DNA from: Malurus cyaneus samueli
Lineage: Eukaryota > Chordata > Aves > Passeriformes > Maluridae
Direction: 5' to 3'
Length of the DNA: 64,000 nt
NCBI GenBank assembly: GCA_009741485.1
Contig: CM019220.1
Coordinates: 3,471,832 to 3,535,831 of the forward strand
Shown here: positions 1 to 14,160 of the stretch, piece by piece
How the letters are laid out: each line of letters opens with the position of its first letter
Position numbering within the stretch: position 1 is the first letter of the stretch
The notes under the pieces: model-generated
What the model saw: only the letters and a program-made list of their open reading frames with translations
What the model was told of the DNA's origin: nothing
Database searches by the model: none
Program-made: the position numbers and the translations under genes

Positions 1-1380
1 TTCCTTCATACTTCTTTACTCATGGCATAGCTGAATTACCTGTACAATTAAAAAAAAAAAAAAAAAAAAAAGGATTAGTCACATTCTGTGTAGTACCATT
101 GATCAGTAGGTAGTACACCTGGCACAACCATCAGTTTGAGATGTTCACTGGCCTCTGGCTGTCAGTTCCTGGAAGATAAACCAGAGGAAAGATGACTCTG
201 CACATGGCTTGTTGGTAGTATATTTTCCTAAGCATTTGCTCCTGGCAATTTTCAGAAAGAGGACACAGGCCTGATAGATTTTGTGACTGTGCCAATACGG
301 GACTACATACATCTCCCCCAGATACTTTCCTCTGTTTTTTCACTGCTTTTTGTTTCTGTTCTTTTACAAATTGGTGATATTTGTTCAGGAATGTCATGGA
401 GCAGATGAGAACCGTCTATCCCATGGACATCCTGGGCATCAGGATCTATTTGGGACCATTGCAAACGGCTTTTTGTCCCTGCCCTGGCAGATTCTGCCTC
501 TCCTGGTTATCACTGCAAGTTCCATGACAAATTTCATAGGAGCTATAAACCGGGTCATTTCTGGTTTATCCTAGAAACAATTAATCTGTTATGCCAAGAA
601 GGCAGCTCTCCCAAGGTCCTCTGTCAGCCTGGATAGAGTTTCTTCTTTATATCTCTCTTTAGCTTTCAGCTGTGCCTTACCTGTCCCTGGCAAATGACTG
701 GAAGGAAACCTTGTAAAAAGACCAGGCACTAAACTGGGATAGCCCTTCCTGAAGAAGTTTTAAGTTCTTAGCACTTTTGGTTGTCTGGAACTCGAGTTGA
801 CACTTTTTTTCCTGTCCAAATCCCAAATATTACCAAATAGTCACTTCACAGAGTTTTCAGCCCTCTCCCAGGTGCTGAAGTCCTCGCTGCAGTTCTTTTC
901 TATTAAGAGTATCCTCTAACTTCTCTACCTTTTTACAATGAAAAATATTTTTGTCAGTAGTAATTGCATTACTAGTCACTTTGTCCTGATTTGTCTTACC
1001 ACTGCGAGACAAATGGACTTCATAATCTGTCTAGACAGTCTGGTTGTTGCTTTAACAGATGTTTGATCTCCAAAAGCAAGACATCCCTCTGCTGTTTTCT
1101 AGAAACCCTTCAGACACAGCTTTAATTCATTTTTATGTGTCCAGCCTTTGTTTTAAATCATATTTTTCATTTTTCTGAGACGTTTGTGAGCTATGAAAGT
1201 ACCTGTGCTGTTTGTTCCATCATGGATCATCAGGAGGACCAAACTCCAGCTACTTCCCTTGGAAACTGAATTCCCTTTCAATACTTACATTGCACCTCTT
1301 TTATTGGAGCTGTTAACTGCTTTCAGAATCTTGGAGAGTTTTTTTCTCAGTAGAAATTAAGAAGATTATGCTGTAAACTT

Positions 1381-1690
1381 TTTTGTGTTTGTGTGTATAT
1401 GTGTGTTTTGGCCTTGTTGTTTTTTTGTTGTTGTTGTTGTTGGTTTTTGTTTGTTTGTTTGTTTGTTTGTTCATTTGTATTTTGTTTTCACACAATCCTT
1501 TTCACTCACAGAGCCCATCTAAAGCTCTTTTCCCTCAGCCAGGAATCACAACACAGATGATGTCCCCATCTCTCCAACATTCAGCCCAGCAGCTTTCCTG
1601 CTTAACTTTGTTTTGTTTTGTTTTGTTTTGTTTTTGTTTTTGAGGCTTTGCCTCAGGCTTATTTGCAGCTTTATTTTTTATTTTTTTTTT
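1381..1690 (+). repeat. T/G simple repeats: (TTG)n, (TTTG)n and (TTTTG)n
   Basis: On the plus strand there is (TTG)n near 1429-1442, then (TTTG)n to about 1470. A separate (TTTTG)n lies at 1606-1641, with T-rich sequence to 1690. Open frames across this area on both strands are low-complexity artefacts. Confidence 0.9.
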
Positions 1691-4600
1691 CTTTGATGTG
1701 TTAGTACATAATTTTATTTCTTGGTATTTCTCCCCCTGAAAAAAAATGTGTGCCTTCACATTTCTTTAGCAGGAGCTGTGTACATGAATATCTTCCTAAT
1801 TCTTTTGATAAATGAATGGCTTTGCACAATTTCAGTTATCTAGAAATGTTCATATCATATTCTGTTAGTAGATAAATATATTTTTAAAGCAGTTTTTCGA
1901 TATTTAATTCAGAGTTCAATATTGTCGAATTTGTAATTAAGCAGTTTGGAAGGAAGGATGATCTCCACACAGCTATTTTTTTCAGACTGCTATAGTTGTG
2001 GTGATTTAATAATTAAAAATAGAGTTAGTTAATTCTGGGCTAAAGTCATTTATTGTAGTTCATGCTTTACAAGTGGAGAGCTCTCTAAATTCATAAATGT
2101 CCTTTTTTTCCTAACCTATATACGCCTGAATAACCATATCTTTATTTCCCTCTTGTTTTCTGTGGTTTCTGGACAGACTAAAGACTTGTGAAAAATATGA
2201 AAACCAGGAAGAATAATGTCTGAAACAGAGAGGGGCATGTTTTATTAATAGAGAGAGCTGTTTAGGTCCTGGAAGTAACCATTAAATATTCCATACATTG
2301 TTATCAGAGGATTCTTACTTTCATTCCTCCACAGTTCCATATCTTTCTGTGTTTTTAACACAGCTCCTTGTTCCTCCCTGCAGATCCCAGCTGTGGTTAC
2401 TGGCCTATTGAGATTTTTCCCTTTTTTCTTTCATTCAGACTCCAGATCTGAGCCTGGTGTTTGACTCTCTGGCCCCTGAGGCTGGAAGAGCACCAGAATA
2501 GAAGGAATCCTGAGCAAATGCAATGAAATATCTGTTTCATATCTTGCTCTCCAATGACTTTGCAGAAAGGTTGCAAACCACTCTGCCACAGATAATCCCA
2601 GTAATTCAGATGAGCATGGATGTTGGGATAGTCAGACCATCTTGTGTTTTTAGTGACAGGAACGCTTATAGAAACTCAGTTCTTAAAATAGTGAAGAATT
2701 TTTTTTTTTTTCTTCAGATGCACCAATTTAATATTCATGTCAAGAAATAATTTTAGTTAGTGCAGCCATCCAAATAGATGACAGAAACATAATATGGGAT
2801 CTGTGGTTTCAGACAATTATCTCAGCCTGTAAGTGCTGAGTAACAAATCCCCCAGAGAAACTCCAACACAACTAGAAACTACACACCCAGAATTATTTAC
2901 AGAAACAGTTCACAGGGTGTTTCCAAAGGCAATAATAAAAATATTCAAAAAAGAAACTCAAGCAATCTTGTTATGATTAAAAATTATATCTTAAATCATC
3001 TAGTAAATTGTTAATTATTTACCCATCTCTGCTTGGGAGTTCAAGTGAGTGTAATTGGTTGGTCCCTAATGAGATTTGGTGAGGATTCACATTTTTTTTC
3101 CTGTTGAGTTGATAAAAATCAAATTAGGAGAGCCTCTGAATATGTCTTTCAATGGTGTGTGTGCAGATGGGCCAATTCCAATGGTGTTGGGAATGGTCTG
3201 GAGGGGCAGCAGGACAGGAAAACAAGGTTGGGAGCAGAAGGAGGCGCAGAATTGGTGGAGGTTTTCTTCTCTTTTTCTGTTTTGATAGAAATTCAGATTG
3301 GATATTTATGGTCTGAATTAATATCTGCTCTCCAAAGAGTCAAAGATGCCACTGGTGTGTTGCCACCCAAAGTATCACCAAGAAAGGAAACCCAGACAAA
3401 ACTAAATTAAATATTCTGTGGAACAGGGAATACAAAAGTGCTCTTCTACAGGAAAATAAAATGTGACATGGGAGGGGAATCTCTAGTCCAAAGTCATGCA
3501 TATAAATTCAATTTATTTTGGGGCACCCTTTTCCTTAGGTCACTGTACTTTCAGCCAGTACCTGTTTTCTGCATGCTGTGCTATAGAAAAAAAAAAAACC
3601 AAAAAAAACCCACCCCAAATTGCCAACAACTGGGATTTGAAATGCTTCAGGTAAATTTGGTTTTCTGTTGCATTAGTATGATTCTCATTGTAACAAAACA
3701 GTGTGGTTTTATTGAATTTTAAAACCCTAAACAATAGGGCCTTATGTCTTTTGTATTTTGCCCTATATGCCTTCCAAGTGATGGTCTATAGGGGAATGTT
3801 ATCTGTGTTTCCTTTGCCTTCTTTTACTGCTTTCCTTGTCTTTGGCTTTTACAGCTTCAGATTCAATGGTAATTAACAGCCACAGTGAATCCAAAGCCTT
3901 TAGCAATACTTTCCAATTTTGAGTTTGTACAATAAACACGTCTTCATTTCAAACATTAAGGGATTAAGATAAGATGTCTATTTCCCAAAAAGACACTTCT
4001 GGAACGTGCAGTGTTTGGGTTGTGTTAAGTAATTTTAATCCCACAGACTGGAGTGATGAGGAAGGGCTGGCCATGCCCTCGAAATATCCCAAAAAGAGAC
4101 AGGTGATGAATGGCTCGAGACAAAGCCTTTCTGCTGTGTGGTGTTTTTGCTGATCACACAGTGCTGCTCTCCATGTCCTGCTCTCAGCTGATGGCCCAGG
4201 GTTACCTCACTGCCCATCTGGGGTGCTGCCTGCCATCAGCTGAGCTCTGCACTGCTGGAAATGCTCCTCAGGGCTGGATCCCACTCTGACACCTCTTAAA
4301 AAGTCCTTGGTTTGGACTGGGAGCAGTGGCCTCCTGCCCTTTGAGCTTCATCAACAGGAACAGCAGATCTCCTTTCCCCCCACTATAGCTGTCTTCAGCA
4401 AACTTTGAAAATATTGATGGCAATAATAATAAAATCTCTGTATTTGCAACATGACGATTTAGATTTTAGATGATTTAGCTCAAATTCTCCTGTGTAAACA
4501 CCCAGACATAGCATTTTTTCAAGCTTTCAAACATCACTTCAGAGGTCTCCATGATGTTTGTGCTAGGGGAAGCAGATGTAAGAAATGAAAAGCCCTCTTA

Positions 4601-4897
4601 TTTCATTGTCAAGAGTCAAACTCTGCACTGTGGAAGGGATCTGGCCCAAATGCTGCATCTCAGCACCCCTGGTGAGCATCTGATGAGGAGGGCTCTGCCA
4701 GGGGGTTGAGCCACATTAGATTGTTGTGAGCACACTCAGCTAAAAATCTGAGTGCTGTGTACAATTGCAGAAGCTGTTTTTGTTACAAAAATATAAGCTG
4801 CACTTAAAAACTCCATTCTCAAATGGCATTTTGAAGCATTGACAACAAACAGTGAGGACTTTGATTCCTTCTTATTGTTTCATGGAATTATTTTGTC

Positions 4898-4960
4898 AGG
4901 TTTTTGTTTGTTGTTTTTTTTTTTTTTGTTGTTGTTTTTTTTTTTTTTCTTTTTTTTGAG
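4898..4960 (+). repeat. T-rich tract with TTG units
   Basis: Runs of T broken by single G residues and one C. It is followed about 100 bp later by (TTA)n at 5067-5085. Confidence 0.85.
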
Positions 4961-6251
4961 CTGTATGGTTAGTATTGTATTTAAAAATACAACTGGCACA
5001 TAAAAGACTTTGACATGTACAGCTTCATTCAGGAAGCACAACATCAAAATATAAAGCAGAAAACCTTTATTATTATTATTATTATGGCAGAAATCCAAAG
5101 AATTAATCTTGATTTATATCAATGTAAAATAGTATAGCTTGACCCAAAGTCATTCTCTTATAATAGTATTTGTTATTTTGTTCTTGATAAATGCATCAGA
5201 AGATGTTTCTCACTATGAAAGCTCTACCATAATTAGTGTCAAGTCCAAGTAAATAAAAGATTGTAGTTGACTGACAATAATAAGATTTATTTAGTTTGCT
5301 GTGGTCTGAAATGAAAGCTGTATTGGTTATACCTTGTAGAAACACTGCAGTCACATCTGGTGCATCTGAGAAAGATCACAGTTCACCTCACATTTCTTCT
5401 AACAAATTCATAAAAACAGTCATCAGAGAATAAAATAATTGGATATGTATGTGTGGAGGACTTGTCATTAAGTTTTATTCTTTAATACAAATAGTTTTAT
5501 ACTGAAGGTAAGAACAGAGAGCAAATGATGGTGTTCCCTTCTGCAGCTTCTCCTTGAAAGAGGTATTTTTCTTACCTGTTTGTTGAACATAAAAATTACA
5601 GCAGTTCCTTCAGCTTTGTGTAATTTGTCTGACTTTGCCCTTGGCTAGGAAAATAAGTTATTATACCTGGGAGTTTATTAACATGTTCAATTAAAATCTG
5701 GATACTTACGGATTGAAATCCCAATGCAGTTCCTTTTTCATAGCATCTTTTACTAAGGTTTCCTGTTACTGCATTTTTTTGCTGTAGCACCAAAAGTGGT
5801 GGAAGTTGAGGCTGCAGAAGCTCTTAGGGAGGAATGTGTGGAACTTCCCCCAGTGCTGCATGTCAGAGTGGGTCAAATCCTGCACGACAGGAGCCGTAAT
5901 TTCCACTGACAGGAACTTGAAGGGCAAAGGGACTTAGGTGAATTCTGTGGGTGTGCTGCCAAGGCCTTTCAAAGCAGCTCTGATGGACTGAAACTTCCTG
6001 GATGAGGTGATGTTAAACAAGAAAGGGAAATGGTTACCACACAGCTCTTTCTCATCTGGTCAAGTCAGTGAAAGATCTGCTTTTTTCCTCTGTGTTCAGG
6101 AGAAAATCCCTTCATTCTACCAACCAGTGCAGAAAAAAATAACACTCCATTCTTTCCTCCTCTAACTGCTAACAATCTAGTAAAATTCAGATGGAAGATC
6201 CCTTTTACCCAGAACTTCTTTTTACTTCCATAAAACCTTACCTTACTCTGA

Positions 6252-6272
6252 TTTTTTTTTTTTTTTTTTTTT
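6252..6272 (+). repeat. Poly(T) run of about 21
   Basis: Uninterrupted T-run. Flanking sequence shows no transposon or processed-gene copy that I can recognise. Confidence 0.9.
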
Positions 6273-6908
6273 AATGAGGTAAGTTTCAATAATGTGTAAG
6301 ATACCAGATTTTAAAGTAATAGTAGAAATACTCAGCCATGAGTGATTTTACCCTATGACTGTAAGATCCACTGCCTGTAACCTCTTTCTTCTTTGTTCCA
6401 GCCAATCCCATTTTGAAATTTTTATTCCCTCCTTTACTTTGGCACAAAGGCATTTTCATCAGCTACTTTAATAGCAGAGTCAAACTCATTTTCATCAAAT
6501 TATGGGATTTTTGGAAATATTGCTCAATAGTTCATCCAATACTAGTTCATCCATATGAAAAATTATTCTTGACCCTGCTCTGTACCAGATACTGGATACT
6601 TAATGCTGCAGATGGGACCATTTTTTCCTCGCTCCTATAACCCCCATTAGAAGTTCAGACCCAACCTGATCTTCTTCAGGTGGAAACCTCTGTGCCTGTT
6701 GGATGTGGGGAGGATCTCTCTCACCTACCTAATTTTGCTAAATATATGCTCACACATAAGCTGGAACAGCCTGATTGCTAAACTCAAATAAAACAAAAAT
6801 CTTCTTATCCTATTCCTTGATTAACATACTAATGGAGGTGATCAGAACCTTGACTGCTCTCCTGTTTCTCTTTGCTACAGGCTCTTTCAGTTTCCTCTCT
6901 TTGCTACT

Positions 6909-6981
6909 GTTTTGTTTTTTTTTTGGTTTTTTTTTTTTGGTTTTTTTTTTTTGTTTTTTTTTGTTTTTTTTTTTTTTTTTT
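6909..6981 (+). repeat. T-rich tract with GG and G interruptions
   Basis: Almost pure T with spaced GG or single G on the LRP1B sense strand. The overlapping 142-codon frame gives only Phe-rich sequence here and is not supported as a gene. Confidence 0.9.
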
Positions 6982-8430
6982 CAGAAGAGTTTCCCATGCC
7001 TGGCTGTAAGCCTGTGCATCACATCCCGGCCTACATTCAGCATCTACATTAACATCTCTCTTGGGAATAAAACTCTGTCTTGCTTCAGTTCAGCAGGGTT
7101 CTGCTCATCTGCATTCCGAGATCTGTTATGCAGTGAGGCTCAGATCTGTAATTGTCCTGTATGCATCAGAGGGAGATTTATGTTGGTTTGTAGTTGTTTA
7201 TGAAATATCAGAGATGCGTGTAATTGGGGAAGGGAAATTTGGTTGGGCAGTGCAATCAGCAAATCTGTAACATTTTGTTATAGTTTGTTGCTCTGCCATG
7301 TGATGTTTAAACCCTCATGGAAATACAATCCAGACAGGCAAGTTGGCCAAAATGCTGCATTGTGTAGTTTTAGCTGCCATAGTTAGAAACATCCCTTATA
7401 TTTAAGTCTCCATGAGTTAATTAAAACATTAGTTATCAAGTTGGAAACCACTGTGGAGTCACAACACCTAAACTATCTATTCTTCATTGAATAAGGCCCC
7501 AGAATCCTGGCAAAAGAAGAAATGTAAAAGAACTGTAAAAGAAGAAATTTTTGAACAAGAATTAGCGTAACAGGAAGCATGATGGTTGAAGTGCAAAACT
7601 GATTATTCTGTTTGGTGATGGAAGTGTGAGAAGTCTTTCCTTCATGTGGTTTTGGATGCTTAGGAATGATCAGAATCTGTCAGCTCCCAGGGATGGGCTG
7701 CATTTCAAAAAGCTCCTCAGAGAGGAAAGCTGCTGGTTCTTCCAGCTGGCAGTGCTGAGGCTGGGTGGCCACCCGGACAGGTTTTATCCATTATCACAGT
7801 GGGTTCAGGAGGTGATGATACTTTTTCTTTAATAAATCAGCATCCTAACAAGACCTCACCACACGAAAGAACAATGTTCACAGCACACCATAAATCATTC
7901 CTAGCAGTACAATGAGTTTTTGTGGGGCGTCCTGATGGGTGTCAGATCTCAGCAGAAAGCTTCATACATCTGAGAGAGGAAAGACTTGACTATCAGATTC
8001 CTTCTTGTCTATTTATGCCAAGTGATAAACAAAATGTAATATCGTTTTGACCAGCTTATGTTATATCAGAATTAATGTGCTGAGTTTCAGCTTAAAGGCC
8101 TAGAATTTGCATTTTAATTGTAAACAATATTTGCACTTTGTAGTCATTTCTAAGGATGTTTTTTTTTTTCCTTGGAAAGTATTGATAATAATCTGTCAAC
8201 ACAATTACTTTTTTTTTCCTTTTAATTGGGGATTGGATTTGTGCAATACAACATAAGAGAGGAATAAGAATTAATGTTTTTAAGTAGGGAAAACCAGAAC
8301 CATTTACTAAGAAGATTTTTTTTTTTTTAATGGGGAGTGGTAGCTGGATAATAGACTATCACAAGAAACATGATTATAACTCTTTCATAAAAGAGAATCT
8401 ATGGGAGAAATTACCAACAGCTGAGAAACA

Positions 8431-9062
8431 GGATTTTGCCGTAATTGTCACCGATTTTCATGATAGCGAGGTTAATTCTCAGCATTTCATTTTCAAACAT
8501 TTTGCAAGTATTAATTGAGCTTCACAACATCCCGCTGGAGTACCTGCAAGTTAATAGCTTGTGTGTTAAATCTCTGACATTCCTGATCTCATCTTGGGCT
8601 TGGAAACAAGGCTTTCCCCTTCACAGCTTGTCTCTTCCCGAGAAGCACGGAGCCATTACCCTCCTGCAAACTTTGCCTCACCTGTGCAGCTCCTCCAGTC
8701 TGATTTGCAGTTAATCTTTCCGCTCTGCTTCTCATGCTCATCGCTGCAGAGGCAATCGAGTGAGGTCGGTACAAGCCTGGAACCTGACAGTCGTAATGCA
8801 AACACAACAAACTGTCACTCCCTAATAGCACAGGGTCTGTTACTGCAATTGCAGCAGAGCCTGTTCATAAAACAAGCTGATATTCTTTGTGTGCTCGTGG
8901 TTAATGCAGAGATATATGTGCTGTCAGCTGAAACACGGGTAATATTTTTACTGCTTCTTGGGTTTTTTATCATGCCACAACGGTCTACCAAGCAAATACA
9001 CAGATCCCTGAACAAAGGCAGCTGTCAGAGGCATCAAATTCACATTTGCCTTTTGGTGTAGA
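8431..9062. other. Complex, non-repetitive intronic segment, possible conserved non-coding element
   Basis: This stretch is of more balanced composition than its surroundings, with few homopolymers. It has scattered CpGs and many homeodomain or POU-like words (ttaat, taatgc, atgcaaa) around 8790-8930. A 155-codon plus-strand frame (8594-9061) crosses it but shows no domain, no splice framework and no cysteine or hydrophobic pattern I recognise. A conserved regulatory element is possible; composition alone cannot show it. Confidence 0.25.
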
Positions 9063-10790
9063 GGAGAAATATCTGATTCTAAGCCATTCAGGCTGAAGGG
9101 AATTGTATTCGCTTTAACACCTCAAGACGTTTGTAAAATCAGTAAAAAAATAAACGGCTGCAGGACATTCGAGAAGTTTGATGGCAGGGAAAGTCCTGGA
9201 GGTGGCTGTAAACTGCTGTTCCAAAAAGAGAGCAGGGGCACCGTGCTTTTCATGCTGCAGAGCAGAGGACAGAAATAAGAATGAGTGGAAGAGGCAGGGA
9301 AATGATGTCTGGTATTTGCACAAGATAGGACAACACCTGGGATAGGAATTGAAGGAGAATGTGGGGCTAGGACTCTGAAAACCAGAGAGAGGAATGCGAG
9401 ATGTGAATCAAGGCACTGCATGAGGGTTGGAGGGATTAAAGCAGAGTCAGTGAGAAGAGAGGATGCTGTTCTCAAAGGCAAGAATGCAGCAGCCTTCTGG
9501 AAAGGGGGAAATCAAGGATTCAACCACTGGAAACAGTGCAGAGACCAAGGAAGGAGTGAGTCAGAAAGTCAAAAGATCCTTAATCACTAAGAACCACGAG
9601 AAAAAATTAAAGAGTTGTTTTGTGCTCATAAATGATATTAAAAAATTCAATAGTATCTTTCATCTTCATCCATGCCCCAGAAAAGCCAGGTTGCTGTAAA
9701 TCCATCAGTATACCTTTGCCCTTCCTAAACTAACTCATTCATTCCTTCTAGGCCTGTGTCTGCTGCCATCCTTCCCTCTACAGTCTTCCTTTCCTTCTCC
9801 CTGCCCTCCAGCTCCCAAAGCCTCGTCGCCCCACCCTTCACCCCAGTGGGCACATTCTGTGGGGTATCCCAAAAAGGCTGCCCCAAGGTTCATTGGCACG
9901 GCAGAGTGTGAGGTGATAGCCAAACTCACTGGGACAAACCAGGGAGAGGAGGGTTTTTTTACAGCTTTCCTGTTAATGGAGTCAGGAAATAAGTTTCTCA
10001 CTTGCCAAGCTCTTGACTTGCCCAAATCATGTCAGAATACAATACCTTTAAAAGTCCCAGCCTTTGGCTTTGTTGAAATAGTCCAACAGCTTCAAGAACA
10101 GTAAACTGTCTGCTCAAGTGGAAAAACACACTTGAAAGATGTAGCTGTGTTCTGAAGAGCAATGCTCTTTTGGTTTTTAACATTATTCCTGAATTCTTCA
10201 TTATTGTGAGTGCCTAACTGCACACACAATGTGTTCCTTTCAGGTTGAATTCCCACTCTGAATTATACATGAACAATAATGCATGTCCAATGGCTTTGCC
10301 ATGAAAGAGATTATCATGTCAAATCCCAGCATTTCCCTTGCATATTCTCCTGCATTTCTCCTGATTCAGGAGCTCCTGAGACACACACCATTTGCTCTGA
10401 GAGCTGTGCTATCAGAGAGTTCAAGAGCATCTCTGTAGGGCTGGGGACAGGAGCTTGAGCTGCACACGTGAGTGCAGACAAAGCTGACTTTACATCCAGC
10501 AGATATCAATGCAAGATCTGTTGAATAACTTTGTAATAATCTCTGGCACTTTCTTGGGTGTGTGTATATGTGTCAGCTCAGTGCCACCGAGTTTGCCCAC
10601 ATGAGAGGCAGATGAAGCGTGCCCAGACTTTCTTCCCATTGTCAGGTTATTTTTGAGCCAGCCCCTGTATTCCCAGGATGCTGTTTAGTTTCATGATGGG
10701 CACAGAGGAGCTGGGCTCTGGCTTTTTTGCTGTTCCTCCTTCCAGCACCACACACAATCATCCGTGTGGCTCCTGCATCCTTTATCAGCA

Positions 10791-10810
10791 CTGCTGCTGC
10801 TGCTGCTGCT
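10791..10810 (+). repeat. (CTG)n trinucleotide run, about 6.7 units
   Basis: Perfect CTG run on the plus strand, just upstream of the long A-run at 10906. Open frames through it yield only Cys or Leu stretches. Confidence 0.9.
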
Positions 10811-10905
10811 TTCTCCTACATGTCAGTGCCACCTGCTCCCATGGCGAGGTGATAGACAGGAGCAGCCTGTCTGGATGGAAAGGCAGGAGAGGAAGGTTGA
10901 TTATG

Positions 10906-10946
<41 letters not shown>
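10906..10946 (+). repeat. Poly(A) run of 41
   Basis: Uninterrupted A-run followed by gagg and further short A-runs. No upstream AATAAA or processed cDNA was recognised, so a retrocopy tail is not supported. Confidence 0.9.
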
Positions 10947-10951
<5 letters not shown>

Positions 10952-13900
10952 AAAAAACCAAAAAAAGGTAGACACGCATATATTTAGTCTGATGGAGTTT
11001 ATTTAGGGGTGAGGTATCTGCTTCCTCTATTCTGCTGCTGCCTGCTCCTCATGCAGGTTCTTCCATGGCTTTCAGAGCTGCTGGGAAGCTCAGGAACAAG
11101 GTCACTTTTCCCTTGGCCAGGAGAGGAGCTGATGCACAGAGCTTCTGGCTGGCTCCCCATCCCTCGCCTGCAGACAGAGTGCTCTGAATCTGCAGCGCCT
11201 GCACTTTCCCCAGGGATGGGAAACTTAACAACTGCTCTGCATTTGCAATCTGTAATACAAGGCTTTAGCCAGATACACTAAATTGGACAAATCCAGAGCG
11301 CTGAGTTACACAAAGGAGTCTCGAGTCTACGTTCAGATCTGTGTGTAAATGGAATTACGTACTGAATTATTGCTGCCTACCTGTTTCCTAACAGAATCAC
11401 AATGGGGAAAAAAAGAAAAAAAGCCAAAAGCTGGAGTACTGCTGCTTTATCTCAGAAAACATTTTAAAACCTATTATTTTGAGTAGTCATTCCCATTCAG
11501 CTCTTTCAGAAAATGGATGGGCCTGGGCTTCCCCACTGAAGGTGTTGTTCCCTTGGGTGTAGCTGTTGATACTGTACTTCTTTTCTATGAGAGGAAAATA
11601 GCCTCCAGCACCCAAATCAATTCTAAATTGTAAATATGCAGAAGAAAAAAATACTAAATTCTGCATAATTGTTGTACAAAAACATGTAGAGCTTGTGCTA
11701 ATAATATCCTTTGGAGCCTTCTGATCAAAAAGACTCAGAGTTGTAATGGCTTCATCCAAGGTTTTGGTTGTTTCTTAAATTTCTAAGGGAATTATCATTA
11801 GTGTTCTCACAGGACCAAAACTGAGCAGGAAATTGGAGACTTACAGTAACATTACTTTCATATTTCAAGTGTCCTAAACATTCTTGTGTTTCATTACAAA
11901 AAAAAAGATCAGAACAACCCACAACAAAAAACACAAAACACAAACAAACAAAACAACCAAAAAAATCAACCCCCACCTTCTGAAAGGCATGTTGATGTTA
12001 AATGTAGGGAAATGGATTTTTACTTTCCCTGAATGCTGCATAGGTAGCATTTGCTGCAGTTGAGCACTTTAGAATAAGCAATGGAAGAGGCTTTTTTCTC
12101 AACTCTTTGGTCCTGTTCAATTTTCTGTTCAATTTTCTTCCATTGCTACCCAGCATGTTTGTTTTTTATTCAAAATCAAGTTACATAGCTGTTCTGTTCC
12201 TACTAATGTCAACCCACAGCCATTTATGTTTTCATGCCTATGTCCTTTTTGGCTTTTATTCAGTCTTTCCAAGAACAAGCTTAATTATTCCTGTAAGGAG
12301 ATAAATATAAAAAGCAGTTTGCAAGTACTCACCCCATACCTATGGTAATCATTGTCATTCAGATTTAATCCTTAGCACCATGAATTTCCTGCAGCACAGT
12401 CTGTGGTGATACTGCTGTGAATTAATTTTGTATTGCTCACCAAATTGTTAGCAAAAATAGTGTTAGATTAGGCCCATTGAGCTCCACTTAGTCTGGATGT
12501 GTGGTGGAATTTAAGAGGGCAAAGTTAGGATAATTTTGGCTGGTTGATAAGTTATTTTAAGGGATGGCAACAACATTTGTTAGGGTACAAATTGCAGCTC
12601 GCTGATGACTTTTTCAAATCATCAGTAAAATATTGCTCTTTCTCTCTGTTCCTCTGTCACACAAATATAAGTTATCTCAGGCTTTAGAAGCCACCTGGGA
12701 GAATTGCTTTTAGATGAAGGAATTAAAATAACCTCATATGTTAAGGTTTATAAGCCACAAGGCTCTTGTTAGAAAATGTGCTGCCATGCCATGGTAATTG
12801 TACAGCCCCATGCAAAAAGAAAAGTGTTTTCAAACCAAGCTGAAAACTTGCCCAGAGAGCAGGAGGGACAACCATTTGTCACCCATGTGTCATTCTGTTG
12901 TCCTCCCCAGTTTGAATTCAGCCTGAATTCTTCCTGGGCACACATTGTGAGGGCACACCAGGGAATTGCATGTGCTACCTTGGCCTGCTAGTGCAAATTA
13001 TCTGGTGCAGAATAAACATTTTTGAGTATAAACTGAGACATTTGAAGCTCATTTAACGAATATAAGAATTATAATAGAAGAAGGAGACAGACATGTGTCA
13101 ATAAATCTAGAGAAGGCACCAACATTTGTGATTGTCTGAAAAATCCTGGCCCAATGATTCAGTGATTTTAAGATTTCTTTTTTTCCAAAATAATTCAATT
13201 TACTTATGAACAAAAGCATTTTTAAAGTTGATTTTTTCAGATGCACTTTAATAGCATCTTCACATATTGCAAGTAACCATTTTTTGCTGAGTGAAGGATT
13301 ACAGTTTTTTTGGTTTTTTTGTTTTTTTTCAAGTGGTGTGGTTGGCTTCTTTTCATCTAGCTACATCTGTTACTTTTTATAAATAAGCCTTTTCTCCCCC
13401 TAAGGATCAAGCAGAACTTCTTCCAAGCCTCCTATTCTCAAGTGTAACTTCAGAAGTACAGAAATAATAGCTTTAATACTTGGCCTTTATTAGCTAATTC
13501 AATAGCTTTATGTACTGTAACCGAGAAAGGTAAATGTAAGGGGGATTAGAAGGCAACTGGAAAAACTTTTTCCTTTTAATTCTGACCCCAAAATAACTTC
13601 TTTGCAAAGGTCCATCTGGCCAAGGATCCAATCTCTGCCAGGAGCCAGGAGTCATTGTTTGGGGAAAATATTAGAAACAGGGCTGGTGAGGAGACAAGGA
13701 GTGTGTGCCCTTTGTTTTGGGAAGATAAGCATCTCCCACAGTGTTGCATCTGGATCTTCTTTTTCTGCCTAGTTTTGTGAACTTCTTTCATCCACTTGGA
13801 GAAATTTTATACTTTTTCCTCCATGGCTGTAGCATGGCCATGATGTTTGCTATTAGCTCCCAGTGATGTGATCAATAATTTTAATCAGCCCAGGCACAGA

Positions 13901-14122
13901 ATAGCTCAACACTAAAGGTCTTCTTATCCTTCTGCAAGCAGAAGGATCTACAGCCGGCATCAGACTTGGTGTGGTAAAACTTGAGCCTGCTCAACCTGAC
14001 AGATGGAGGTGGATGAGTGAGGTGAAGCTTTGTGCTCTGCACTGGTGTCCTCCTTCAGGTCAGGGACGATTTGTGGAAGTCCCAGAGGAGCTGGAAGCAG
14101 CTGGCTCTGAGCCAGAGGGAAA

Positions 14123-14160
14123 ATCCTCCTCCTCCTCCTGCTTCTCCTGCTTCTCCTCCT
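14123..14160 (+). repeat. TCC-rich imperfect trinucleotide run
   Basis: A pyrimidine tract of TCC units with TGC/TTC variants. It creates a Ser/Cys-rich artefact frame. Confidence 0.8.

Larger units (their letters stand above)
1..8430. other. LRP1B upstream intron, distal part: no gene seen
   Basis: This is AT-rich intronic sequence. All open frames are short (under about 145 codons), lack paired splice signals and family motifs, and several are low-complexity translations of T-rich DNA. It holds an A-run at 50-71, T/G tracts at 1381-1480, 1606-1690 and 4898-4960, a (TTA)n run at 5067-5085, a T-run at 6252-6272 and a T/G block at 6909-6981. I see no recognisable transposon end or RNA gene here. 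Confidence 0.6.

Noticed and set aside
6775..7203. 142-codon plus-strand frame
   Set aside because: Its middle is poly-Phe from a T-rich tract, and neither flank shows a domain or splice signals.
10678..11006. Frames with Cys/Leu runs followed by Lys runs
   Set aside because: Produced by the CTG repeat and the A41 run; no coding support.
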